From an uncultured Aquimarina sp. (lineage in GTDB: Bacteria; Bacteroidota; Bacteroidia; Flavobacteriales; Flavobacteriaceae): 64,000 nt of DNA. This document shows positions 8,797 to 16,800 of this stretch, piece by piece; position 1 is the first letter of the stretch, and each line of letters opens with the position of its first letter. Where the stretch lies: contig NZ_CANMED010000006.1 in the NCBI RefSeq assembly GCF_947496855.1, positions 62,001-126,000 of the forward strand. Direction: 5' to 3'. The position numbers were made by a program, and so were the translations under genes. The notes beneath the pieces are model-generated. The model worked only from the letters and a program-made list of their open reading frames with translations, was not told the origin of the DNA and did not search any database.

Positions 8797-8813
8797 TTCC
8801 TTAGGTTAAGGAA
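8797..8813 (+). promoter_or_regulatory. Inverted repeat upstream of the LytTR gene
   Basis: TTCCTTA and TAAGGAA are separated by 3 bp, 45 bp upstream of the response-regulator ATG. It may be an operator or a small leader hairpin. The remaining 8581-8796 segment is very AT-rich and shows no gene. Confidence 0.35.
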
Positions 8814-8858
8814 ATCAGTGCAGGGAATTACTTTTTTGGAATCGTAAACTTTTTAGAA

Positions 8859-9563
8859 ATGAATTCAATTAAGTCAATTTTAATCGACGATGAAGAAGAT
8901 GCTATCCAATCATTGCAATGGAAAATTTGTCGATACTGTCCTTATATTGAAATTGTTGAGACAATTTCGAACCCACTAGAGGCAATAAAAATTATTGAAA
9001 ACACAAATCTGGATTGTGTTTTTATAGATATAAAGATGCCAAATCTCAATGGCTTTGACATTTTAGAAGCGTTACACCAAAGAAACTTTTCTGTTGTGAT
9101 TACATCAGCTTTTGAGAACTATGCGCTAAAAGCCATACAGTTTTCTGTGTTTGACTATTTATTAAAACCCATTGACAAGGATGATCTTATCCGGGTTTAT
9201 AAAAAACTTTGTCAAGATATTAATATAAGTAACTCTTCTGAAGCCGCTATTATAAAACTTTGTGTAAATGGAGTAATTCATTTTTTAAAAAAGGATGAGA
9301 TTATTATGTTAAAAGCTGAAGGGAATTATACCAAAGTATTTTTAATTAATAACCGCAAGCTATTTTTATCAAAAACATTAAAAGAGGTTACAGAGGTATT
9401 ACCTGACAGCTGTTTTTTTAGAGTTCATAACTCCTATTGTATCAATCTTAGTCATGTACAAGAATATAGAAAGAATCAAGGAGGTGTTATAATTATGAGT
9501 AATGGACAACATGCTAGTATTAGTAGAAATCGAAAAAATGAATTTCTAGTAAAAATGTATTAA
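8859..9563 (+). CDS. LytTR-family response regulator
   Basis: A 234-aa response regulator. The N-terminal receiver domain (about 1-120) has the acidic pair D10/D11, phospho-acceptor Asp57 in VFIDIKMPNLNGF and the conserved Lys103 in LLKP. The C-terminal LytTR DNA-binding domain (about 135-234) shows EGNYTKVFL, FFRVHNSYCINL and the ISRNRKNEF end. Such regulators bind direct repeats spaced about two helical turns apart. The LytS-type kinase follows 11 nt later, and a lipoprotein gene with a matching 21-bp direct repeat in its promoter lies downstream. Confidence 0.94.
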   Translation: MNSIKSILIDDEEDAIQSLQWKICRYCPYIEIVETISNPLEAIKIIENTNLDCVFIDIKMPNLNGFDILEALHQRNFSVVITSAFENYALKAIQFSVFDYLLKPIDKDDLIRVYKKLCQDINISNSSEAAIIKLCVNGVIHFLKKDEIIMLKAEGNYTKVFLINNRKLFLSKTLKEVTEVLPDSCFFRVHNSYCINLSHVQEYRKNQGGVIIMSNGQHASISRNRKNEFLVKMY

Positions 9564-9574
9564 TTCTTTTTTCT

Positions 9575-10879
9575 TTGAAATCACAAGACTTCAATATATG
9601 GTTACAAGGCGTACTGTTTGTTATTTCTTTATATCCTTTGTTGATATATTTTAGAAGTAAAAACAGAATATTTCTTTTTTATAGCCTGTATGTAATTTGC
9701 CTTCTTTTTTATTTTTCGTATTACGGATCGATTGTTTTTTATGAAGCTTTTTTTTCTTCTCGAAAACCTATTATTTTTTATGGAGTGCAGTTTTTGGCAT
9801 ATTCTTTTTACATCTCGTTTATGCGGGAGTTGTTAGAGACTAAAAGATATATACCTACATGGGATTTTGTATTAAATGTTACCAAGTGGGTTTTTATAAG
9901 TTTTATTTTCCTAATAGGAATATTAGATGTTTTTGTATCACCAAAAGAACTTTTTGTATTTGTTACTATCGTATTAATCTTAATGACAGTTTTCGCTTTT
10001 GTAAGTTATTTTGTGGTATATAAAATAGAAGCTTCACAAGTTAAATTGCTTATTGTAGGGTCGTTTATTTATGTAATTATGGCTAACATAAGTCTTTATT
10101 TTTCTTCTGTTAGTAATGACCTATTATATGATTCTATAATTTTTATGGAAATAGGAGCAATTCTAGAAATTTTGATTTTTGCTCTGGCGATTGGCAATAA
10201 AATCAAGAAGATTTCTGATGATAAAAAAGAAACTCAATTGAGGTTAATGAGAAGTTCACTAGAGGCTTCTGAACTTAAACTAATTGCGCTTAAAACACAA
10301 ATGAATCCTCATTTTATCTTTAATGTTCTTAATTCAATAAACAATTATATTCTTAAAAATGATATTGAAAAGGCATCAGATTATTTAACTAAATTTTCTA
10401 AACTTATCAGAAGGGTATTAAAAAACTCGACAGAAAGAACAATTTCATTATCACAGGAATTAGAAATTGTTAAAAGCTATATAGAACTGGAAAAGTTAAG
10501 GATGAAGAATGATTTTTCCTTTTATTTTGAAAAACCCGCAGACTTATCTAAAATACAGATTCCTCCGCTCTGTTTACAACCATTTATAGAAAATGCTATA
10601 TGGCACGGCCTTCATCATAAAAAAGGAGAAAAACTATTAAAAATTAAAATTTGCCAACCTGATAAGCATAGTGTGAAAATAATAATTATAGATAATGGTA
10701 TAGGGATAAAAAAAGCGGCTGAATTACGAAACACTTTGGATAACTGTTCATTTGGGTCTAAGGTCACAAGAGAAAGAATTGTTGCTATGCATCCTAAAAA
10801 TAGCTTGTTTATAGAGAACTTTGAAAAAGAAAATACATTAGATCCTGGAACCAAAGTAACCATTCATTTACATAAATGA
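9575..10879 (+). CDS. LytS-type membrane sensor histidine kinase
   Basis: A 434-aa kinase. About seven transmembrane segments cover residues 8-210, in the manner of 7TMR sensor domains. The His_kinase domain follows with phospho-acceptor His246 in TQMNPHFIFNVLNSI, and an HATPase region contains PLCLQPFIENAIWHGL and IIDNGIGI. It is the cognate partner of the response regulator encoded 11 nt upstream. TTG at 9575 is taken as start because no ATG is in frame before the first membrane segment; an upstream ATT codon at 9563 is an alternative. Confidence 0.9.
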   Translation: MKSQDFNIWLQGVLFVISLYPLLIYFRSKNRIFLFYSLYVICLLFYFSYYGSIVFYEAFFSSRKPIIFYGVQFLAYSFYISFMRELLETKRYIPTWDFVLNVTKWVFISFIFLIGILDVFVSPKELFVFVTIVLILMTVFAFVSYFVVYKIEASQVKLLIVGSFIYVIMANISLYFSSVSNDLLYDSIIFMEIGAILEILIFALAIGNKIKKISDDKKETQLRLMRSSLEASELKLIALKTQMNPHFIFNVLNSINNYILKNDIEKASDYLTKFSKLIRRVLKNSTERTISLSQELEIVKSYIELEKLRMKNDFSFYFEKPADLSKIQIPPLCLQPFIENAIWHGLHHKKGEKLLKIKICQPDKHSVKIIIIDNGIGIKKAAELRNTLDNCSFGSKVTRERIVAMHPKNSLFIENFEKENTLDPGTKVTIHLHK

Positions 10880-10898
10880 CAAGCTATCATTCATTTGT

Positions 10899-10970
10899 AA
10901 CCATCTGCTAAGTATTTTAAACCATCTACTAATATTCAGAACTCAGTAGTAATTAACTTCTATAACTTTG
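10899..10970 (+). promoter_or_regulatory. Promoter with a 21-bp-period direct repeat, candidate LytTR site
   Basis: AACCATCTGCTAA (10899-10911) and AACCATCTACTAA (10920-10932) differ at one base and start exactly 21 bp apart. A -7 box TAACTTTG (10963-10970) follows about 30 bp later. Direct repeats two helical turns apart are the known architecture of LytTR operators, and the LytTR gene pair ends just upstream. A leader of about 100 nt would precede the lipoprotein ATG. Confidence 0.55.
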
Positions 10971-11076
10971 ATAGTGTGTCTATTTTGAATATGTACGTAT
11001 ATAAACACAAAATTGATTTTGCGCAAGTCAAAAAACCTTAGAACTATATTGTTCACTAACTCTTAAAACCATTTTT

Positions 11077-12024
11077 ATGAAAACCGTAAACAAAATTATC
11101 ATTAAAACGATGCAAATTGCATTGGTTTTGATGTTCGTATTTTCTTGTACAAAAGATGAAACAACAGAGGTATATCAAGAACCAGATGCACTTTTAGAAT
11201 CAGAATATGGATTAGAAGCTATTTCAGACAAAGAAATTCCTCAAGAAGTGCTAGATCAATTAGAAGCAACAAAAGAGAATTTAGCAAAGTACATGGGAAG
11301 TGTATTACAAATTGTTGATTATAAAATCATAGGAAAAGTTCCTAACACGAAAAGTTTAAACAAGACTTTTGAAGCAATATCAAAATCGTCTTCGACTGTA
11401 GCTTATGGGAATATTATGGATCCCGAAACAGTAGTTGTTGGAGATTTAAACAAGTTGCTTCCCAGTAAAACTCAGGAAGGAAGCGATCTTTTAAAAGATT
11501 ACGCATCAGATCAGATTAAAGTGGGAGATAAAGCAATCGAATTGACCTGGAGTTATAAAGGAGAAACTTTCAAAACAACAACATTTTATAATGATCAAGG
11601 TATTACCTGGGATAACCTTATGATAGGGCTTATTATGATGAATCCAGTATCTGAAACCGAACTTAAGAATAATGCTAATGAAAAAGCTGGAGTAAGATGG
11701 AATTCATATAAAAGAAGCTGGTATGGAAATTGGCTTTGGGGTTCTAGAAGAGGAACTATTTATTATGAAATTACAGTGTATCATACTAATGGCACAGTCA
11801 GTAATACTGATATTACTGATTATGGGCATATGAATATTGGATCTGCTAAATCAGAAAGTAGAGTATTAAAAGAAACAGGAAGTTACGGAAGAGGTCAGTA
11901 TGCTTTAGGACTTTGTACACCAATTGCTTCACTAAAATTTAATGATGATAAGTTCGAAGTTTCTGTGAGTGGAGTAGGAAGTAATATTATTTCTAACGGG
12001 ACTAAGTCTCTTTATCCAAATTAA
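11077..12024 (+). CDS. Exported lipoprotein of unknown function, candidate LytTR target
   Basis: A 315-aa lipoprotein. Its signal peptide ends in VFSC (Cys24), followed by an acidic linker. The middle (about 60-200) includes a predicted helical part and a beta-rich part (IKVGDKAIELTWSYKGETF). The C-terminal third is rich in Trp, Tyr, Gly and Arg (KRSWYGNWLWGSRRG, then YEITVYHTNG), suggesting a compact extracellular beta domain. I recognise no family. The promoter carries the 21-bp direct repeat typical of LytTR control and the gene follows the LytTR/LytS pair, so it is probably a direct target. Confidence 0.8.
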   Translation: MKTVNKIIIKTMQIALVLMFVFSCTKDETTEVYQEPDALLESEYGLEAISDKEIPQEVLDQLEATKENLAKYMGSVLQIVDYKIIGKVPNTKSLNKTFEAISKSSSTVAYGNIMDPETVVVGDLNKLLPSKTQEGSDLLKDYASDQIKVGDKAIELTWSYKGETFKTTTFYNDQGITWDNLMIGLIMMNPVSETELKNNANEKAGVRWNSYKRSWYGNWLWGSRRGTIYYEITVYHTNGTVSNTDITDYGHMNIGSAKSESRVLKETGSYGRGQYALGLCTPIASLKFNDDKFEVSVSGVGSNIISNGTKSLYPN

Positions 12025-12058
12025 TTAGGATAAAGCATGAGAATAAAGTTATAAAAAG

Positions 12059-12097
12059 TAATCTGTGAATGAAGGTTCAACCTTTATTCACAGATTA
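12059..12097. terminator. Bidirectional terminator hairpin
   Basis: TAATCTGTGAAT and ATTCACAGATTA form a 12-bp outer stem, with an inner AAGG/CCTT extension around TTCAA. It sits between the convergent lipoprotein gene (plus) and peroxidase gene (minus) with T/A-rich flanks on both sides. Confidence 0.85.
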
Positions 12098-12099
12098 TT

Positions 12100-13152
12100 T
12101 TAGAATTCAGAAAAACGATTATCATTTACAAAATTATCATCCGTTAATGTCTTCAAAAAGGAGATAATCTGATTTTTTTCTTCTTCAGTCATAGGAATTC
12201 CCATAACTGTTCCATCAATATTTTTAAAAATAGGATCTATTGTTTCTGAGTCCACCATACCATCACTATAATGATCTAATACATCTTTTAAAGTTTTTAA
12301 CCTACCATCGTGCATATAAGGAAAGGTTAGCTCAATATTTCTAAGTGTAGGTACCTTAAATTTATGTAGATCAGCAGCAAGACCAGTAACACGGTTTCTG
12401 CCTATATCATTATATTCTGGATCTACTGATAATCCGTTATTACGATATGACTGATCTGTTAATAGCGTTCCAGTATGACAAGAAGCACATTTAGAGGTGA
12501 ATAATTCAAAACCAGCAGCTTCATCAGCAGTAAAAACAGACCCTTCGTTTCTTTCGATTTTATCATATTTAGAGTTTGACGAAATCATCATAATCATGAA
12601 TTGTGATAAAGCTTTGAGTAAATTTTCCGAGTTGATTTTTTGATCTTCAAAAGCTTCAGCAAACAACTTCACATATTCGGGGCGTTCTTCGAGTTTTTTA
12701 ATAATACTTGAAAAAGACTCATTCATTTCTACTTCTGCTGTAATAGGTATAATGGGTTGCAGGTCTAAATGTATGGCAGCACCATCCCATGTAAACTCTT
12801 TCATAAACGCTAGATTATGCAATGATTGTGCATTACGTGTGCCAAGCGCTCCATTTACACCATGACTTACGATATGCGTATGATGCGTAAAAGCAAAATC
12901 CTGAATATGGCAGAATCCACAGGAAATAACACCATCGGAAGACAAGCGACCATCATAAAATAGTTTTTTACCTAATTCGAACCCTTTTTCTGTGGGAGGA
13001 TTAAGTGTTACATTATAAGTTGGTTCTGGAAAATTGGACGGAATTGTAAATTCCAGAGCTGGATTGTTATTAATAGGAACATAGTCTTCCTTATCGGAAC
13101 CACATGCGACTCCAAAAAGAATTAATACTATGTAACCTATGTTTTTTATCAT
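12100..13152 (-). CDS. Di-heme cytochrome c peroxidase, MauG/MbnH type, lipoprotein
   Basis: A 350-aa exported di-heme protein. The lipobox Cys is at residue 17 (LFGVAC). Heme c sites are C78-G-F-C-H82 and C222-A-S-C-H226, and a Met (M280, FPYMHDGRLKTL) is placed where the distal ligand of the high-potential heme lies in this family. It starts one base after the stop of an MbnP-family gene. MbnH/MbnP pairs are known: MbnH is a MauG-like enzyme that oxidises a tryptophan of MbnP. That functional assignment here is inference from family and linkage; an ordinary peroxide-reducing role remains possible. Confidence 0.92.
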   Translation of the reverse strand: MIKNIGYIVLILFGVACGSDKEDYVPINNNPALEFTIPSNFPEPTYNVTLNPPTEKGFELGKKLFYDGRLSSDGVISCGFCHIQDFAFTHHTHIVSHGVNGALGTRNAQSLHNLAFMKEFTWDGAAIHLDLQPIIPITAEVEMNESFSSIIKKLEERPEYVKLFAEAFEDQKINSENLLKALSQFMIMMISSNSKYDKIERNEGSVFTADEAAGFELFTSKCASCHTGTLLTDQSYRNNGLSVDPEYNDIGRNRVTGLAADLHKFKVPTLRNIELTFPYMHDGRLKTLKDVLDHYSDGMVDSETIDPIFKNIDGTVMGIPMTEEEKNQIISFLKTLTDDNFVNDNRFSEF

Positions 13153-13929
13153 TTAATTAGAAGTACTTATAGTAAACATTGTGCTTATATTTTCTGCTAA
13201 TATAGGAGCATTTACTGGATCTACTTGAACATCACTTTTTTGTTGAAGAGAATGAGTATTTGTGCTGTCAAAAATTTTAGCGACATCTGTATCAATTGTT
13301 AAGTTTGAAGTAAGCTCATTTTCAATGGTAATAGCATTGGATAAATCTAATGTAATTTCTTTATAATTATCTAAAACTTCTCCGTGGCTTCCTATGTGTA
13401 ACAAAAAATCACTAGCAGTTCCTCCTTGAGGAGTAAAAGAACCTTCAAATTTAACAAATTTGTAACCCGCGGACCAAGACCACAACATTCCTTGTTCTTC
13501 TGCTGTTGGAATAAAATTGGCAACTCCGTTTAGCGGGTAGTTTGACTGATCAACTCCAATTCCAAATTTGATTTTAGTATACATACCAGTATCAATATTA
13601 CTAAGTGAAATTTGCTTGCTAGATGACACTTCTTCATTTATTAAGAAATAGCTGTCTGCAACTGGATATATAAATTCATCTCCGTTTTCTTTTATTAAAA
13701 CAATATTACTAATGATATATTTTAGTTCAGAAACTGTGTAATTTTCATTACTCTGGTTATCGTAAGATTCAGTATTTAGTATTAAAAGATCAGAACCCAC
13801 CTTATTAGTAAAATCTATGTCTAATGCACCAAACTGAGGAGTGTTGTTCTCTTCTACTATATTTGGATCATCATCTTTACAAGATATTATAGTAATTAAA
13901 GCCAGTACTATTAGTGTGAGTTTTTTCAT
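13153..13929 (-). CDS. MbnP-family copper-binding-type lipoprotein
   Basis: A 258-aa lipoprotein (signal peptide ending IISC, Cys17) with the layout of MbnP-like domains: an opening beta strand FGALDIDFTNKVGSD, the YTVSELKYIISNIVLI segment, a Trp/Tyr-rich WSWSAGYKFVKFEG stretch near residue 145 and a following LHIGSHGE. MbnP proteins bind copper and are oxidatively modified on a Trp by their di-heme partner. The gene abuts such a partner. Upstream, 15 nt separate it from a propeller lipoprotein gene, so the three are probably one transcript. Confidence 0.82.
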   Translation of the reverse strand: MKKLTLIVLALITIISCKDDDPNIVEENNTPQFGALDIDFTNKVGSDLLILNTESYDNQSNENYTVSELKYIISNIVLIKENGDEFIYPVADSYFLINEEVSSSKQISLSNIDTGMYTKIKFGIGVDQSNYPLNGVANFIPTAEEQGMLWSWSAGYKFVKFEGSFTPQGGTASDFLLHIGSHGEVLDNYKEITLDLSNAITIENELTSNLTIDTDVAKIFDSTNTHSLQQKSDVQVDPVNAPILAENISTMFTISTSN

Positions 13930-13944
13930 TTTGTGTGGTTTTTG

Positions 13945-15303
13945 TTATTTATATTTTACAATTAAGAGGTCTTTAGATCCTTTGTTATTTGGGATGTCAA
14001 AATCATTACTTTCTGAGTTTCCTACTACTACTATTTTTTTATCTGAAGTTTGGATACAACTAAAACCAATATCATTTGCGCTGCCTCCTGTTGTCTGGTT
14101 CCATAGTATATCGCCATTGGTATTTATCATTATATTCCAGAGGTCAGCCTGACCTTTATTATCTGAAACATCTAGATCATTACTTCTAGTGTTTCCTGTG
14201 AGTATAAAATTGCCGTTATCCATTCTATGAATTCCTCTGCCAGTGTCAAATTCTGTTCCACCAATTGATTTTTGCCAGATAAGATTACCAGCGGTATCAA
14301 CTTGTATAATCCACAAGTCTGCAACCCCTTTTGCATTAGTTATGTAACCGTCATTACTTCTGGTATCTCCTACAATAATATACTTTCCATCACCAGTAGC
14401 TTCTATCGTATAGCTAGTATCAATTTGTGAACCTCCAAAAGATTTTTGCCATACCATAGTTCCTTCAGAATTAATTTTTACAATCCAAAAATCGTAACTA
14501 CCATTGTTGTTGGTGATATCTAGATCTATACTCTCAGATGAACCAATCATGATATAGCCTTGATCTTCTGTTTGTATGACATCAGAACCCCTGTCATTGC
14601 CAGTTCCTCCAAAATAATGATTCCATTCCTGATTTCCATCAGCATCCAGTTTAATTCCCCAGTAAGAACTACCTCCGTGCAATGTGGTAATATTTTTATT
14701 AGCCTTGTTGCTTTTATCATCAATGTCTGCAGCCTCAATAAAACCAGTAATAAAATATCCGTCATCTGCGGTTTGTATGATAGAAAAAGCTTGATCAATG
14801 CCACCAAAACCAAAACTCTTTTCCCAAGAAATTTCTCCTGTCATATTTGTTTTTATCATCCATAGATCCTGAAGTCCTGCATTAGCACTTACATCTTCAT
14901 CATTACTTCTACTATACCCGACGATTGCAAACCCACCGTCTGTAGCTTGTATTAGTTTTGCTGCACTATCCTCATTCGTACCACCATAAGTTTTACTCCA
15001 TAATACATCGCCATTTTGGTTTAATTTAAGCAACCAATAATCGCTGTCTGTCGCTGTTTTATCAATGATATCACCATCTAGACTTTGTGTAAATCCAGCA
15101 ATTGCATACCCTCCATCTAGTGTTTCTACTACAGATACCGCACTGTCTTCATTGCTTCCGCCAAAAGTTTTGCTCCATTCTATCTCACCCTGAAATTCAC
15201 TATTTGGGGTAACTACGGGTTCATCGTTATTGGTGTTATTTTCACTACAACTGATCAAATTGATAAGTATAATACAGATTGATGAAGTTTTAAAGAAATT
15301 CAT
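13945..15303 (-). CDS. Lipoprotein with seven W-x-K-x-(F/Y)GG repeats, predicted beta-propeller
   Basis: A 452-aa lipoprotein (lipobox NLISC, Cys19). From about residue 42 it consists of seven repeats of 50-65 residues. Each starts with a W-xK-xFGGS-xxD core (first WSKTFGGSNEDS, last WNQTTGGSANDI), continues with a DGGYxIxG strand, an S-N/D-D-x-D turn and a D-x-W-xxK strand. Seven such units and nothing else suggest a closed seven-bladed propeller at the cell surface. Binding partner is unknown. It is the neighbour of a close paralogue upstream and of MbnP downstream. Confidence 0.82.
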   Translation of the reverse strand: MNFFKTSSICIILINLISCSENNTNNDEPVVTPNSEFQGEIEWSKTFGGSNEDSAVSVVETLDGGYAIAGFTQSLDGDIIDKTATDSDYWLLKLNQNGDVLWSKTYGGTNEDSAAKLIQATDGGFAIVGYSRSNDEDVSANAGLQDLWMIKTNMTGEISWEKSFGFGGIDQAFSIIQTADDGYFITGFIEAADIDDKSNKANKNITTLHGGSSYWGIKLDADGNQEWNHYFGGTGNDRGSDVIQTEDQGYIMIGSSESIDLDITNNNGSYDFWIVKINSEGTMVWQKSFGGSQIDTSYTIEATGDGKYIIVGDTRSNDGYITNAKGVADLWIIQVDTAGNLIWQKSIGGTEFDTGRGIHRMDNGNFILTGNTRSNDLDVSDNKGQADLWNIMINTNGDILWNQTTGGSANDIGFSCIQTSDKKIVVVGNSESNDFDIPNNKGSKDLLIVKYK

Positions 15304-15421
15304 TATTTTTTCATAGTTTAAAGTATGCCTTACAAAATTGCTGTTGTAAGTGGTAGAATAAATATTTATTCTATTTAAAAAAACATAATTTTCTTTAGTA
15401 ACGAATGCAACGTCTTATTTA

Positions 15422-16786
15422 TTATTTATATTTCACAATTATAATATCCTTATTTCCTTGGTTATCTGGTATATCTATGTCATCACTATCTGAACTGCCA
15501 GCAATAACAATATTTTTATCCATAGTTTCCATACAACCTACAGCAAATTCTGATTGACTTCCACCTAAAGTGGATTTCCATATGACATCTCCATTACTAT
15601 CAATTAAAACATTCCAGATATCGCTTTGACCTTGATTTGCATCAACATCCCCGTTGTTACTTCTAGAATTACCGGTGATAATAAAACCACCTTCTTGTGT
15701 AGTATGAATCCCTCTGGCTGTATCAAATTCTGCTCCTCCTAATGATTTTTCCCAGATTAAATTTCCGTTGTTATCAATTTGAATCATCCATAGATCTCCA
15801 TTTCCTTTTGGATTAGAAATATCACCATCAGTACTTCTAGAATCTCCTACAATAATATATTTCCCATCACCAGATGTCGCAATTGCGTATCCAACATCAG
15901 TTTCGGAACCTCCGTATGATTTTTCCCAAACTTTAGTTCCTTCAGTACTAATTTTAACGACCCAAAAGTCATAACTACCTTTGCTAGCGGTAACATCAAA
16001 ATCGTCGCTTTCTGAGGATCCTATCATTAAAAAACCACCATCTTCCGTCTGTACAGTATCATAGCTCCTATCATTATTTGTTCCTCCAAAATAACGTCTC
16101 CATTCCTTGTTTCCGGAAACATCTAGTTTAATTCCCCAGAATTCTCCGACCCCATGTTTTTCATTATTTTTTCTATTATCATTTCCTTCACCATTACTAG
16201 CTGTAACATCTAGGAAACCAGTTAAGAAATAACCATTGTCAGTAGTTTGTACAATAGAGAATGCTCGGTCAATACCGGGAAACCCAAAAGATTTTTCCCA
16301 TTCTAAATTTCCGGAAGCATCAATTTTTACCATCCAATAGTCTTGTAGTCCTGCATTTTCACTTACATCACCATCAGTACTTCTACTATAACCGACTAAA
16401 GCATAGCCACCATCATTTGTTTTAATAATTCTTTGTCCACGATCATCTCCGGTACCGCCATAGGTTTTACTCCAGAGAATAGTCCCTTCTGTAGAAAGGT
16501 TTAAAACCCAAAAATCATTATCAGTAGCATCTTTATCAATTATATCGCCATCAATACTCTGTGTATATCCAAAAACAACATAACTCCCATCGTTAGCCTC
16601 TATAATGGATAAAGCGTCGTCTTCTTGACTTCCACCAAAAGTTTTAACCCATTCTACAGTTCCCTGAAAACCGTCTTCAGGATTGATAGGAGGCGTAGAG
16701 GTTGTGTTATCATCACTGCTACAAGCTACAATACTAATAACAATAAAAATTAATAAAAACTTATAAAAGAACTTCAATTTGCACAT
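15422..16786 (-). CDS. Lipoprotein with seven W-x-K-x-(F/Y)GG repeats, paralogue of the next gene
   Basis: A 454-aa lipoprotein (signal peptide ending SIVAC, Cys22). It again holds seven repeats with cores such as WVKTFGGSQEDD, WSKTYGGTGDDR, WEKSFGFPGIDR and WEKSYGGSETDV. The third repeat carries FGFPG instead of FGG, and so does the third repeat (FGFGG) of the downstream paralogue, so the two arose by duplication of the whole gene rather than by independent repeat growth. The two genes are separated by 118 bp of AT-rich sequence with no clear terminator. It follows the LVIVD gene by 14 bp. Confidence 0.82.
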   Translation of the reverse strand: MCKLKFFYKFLLIFIVISIVACSSDDNTTSTPPINPEDGFQGTVEWVKTFGGSQEDDALSIIEANDGSYVVFGYTQSIDGDIIDKDATDNDFWVLNLSTEGTILWSKTYGGTGDDRGQRIIKTNDGGYALVGYSRSTDGDVSENAGLQDYWMVKIDASGNLEWEKSFGFPGIDRAFSIVQTTDNGYFLTGFLDVTASNGEGNDNRKNNEKHGVGEFWGIKLDVSGNKEWRRYFGGTNNDRSYDTVQTEDGGFLMIGSSESDDFDVTASKGSYDFWVVKISTEGTKVWEKSYGGSETDVGYAIATSGDGKYIIVGDSRSTDGDISNPKGNGDLWMIQIDNNGNLIWEKSLGGAEFDTARGIHTTQEGGFIITGNSRSNNGDVDANQGQSDIWNVLIDSNGDVIWKSTLGGSQSEFAVGCMETMDKNIVIAGSSDSDDIDIPDNQGNKDIIIVKYK

Positions 16787-16800
16787 TTGTTAGTATTAAA

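Noticed and set aside
13841..14152. Plus-strand frame across the MbnP/propeller junction
   Set aside because: It lies opposite two well-supported genes and its translation has no recognisable feature.
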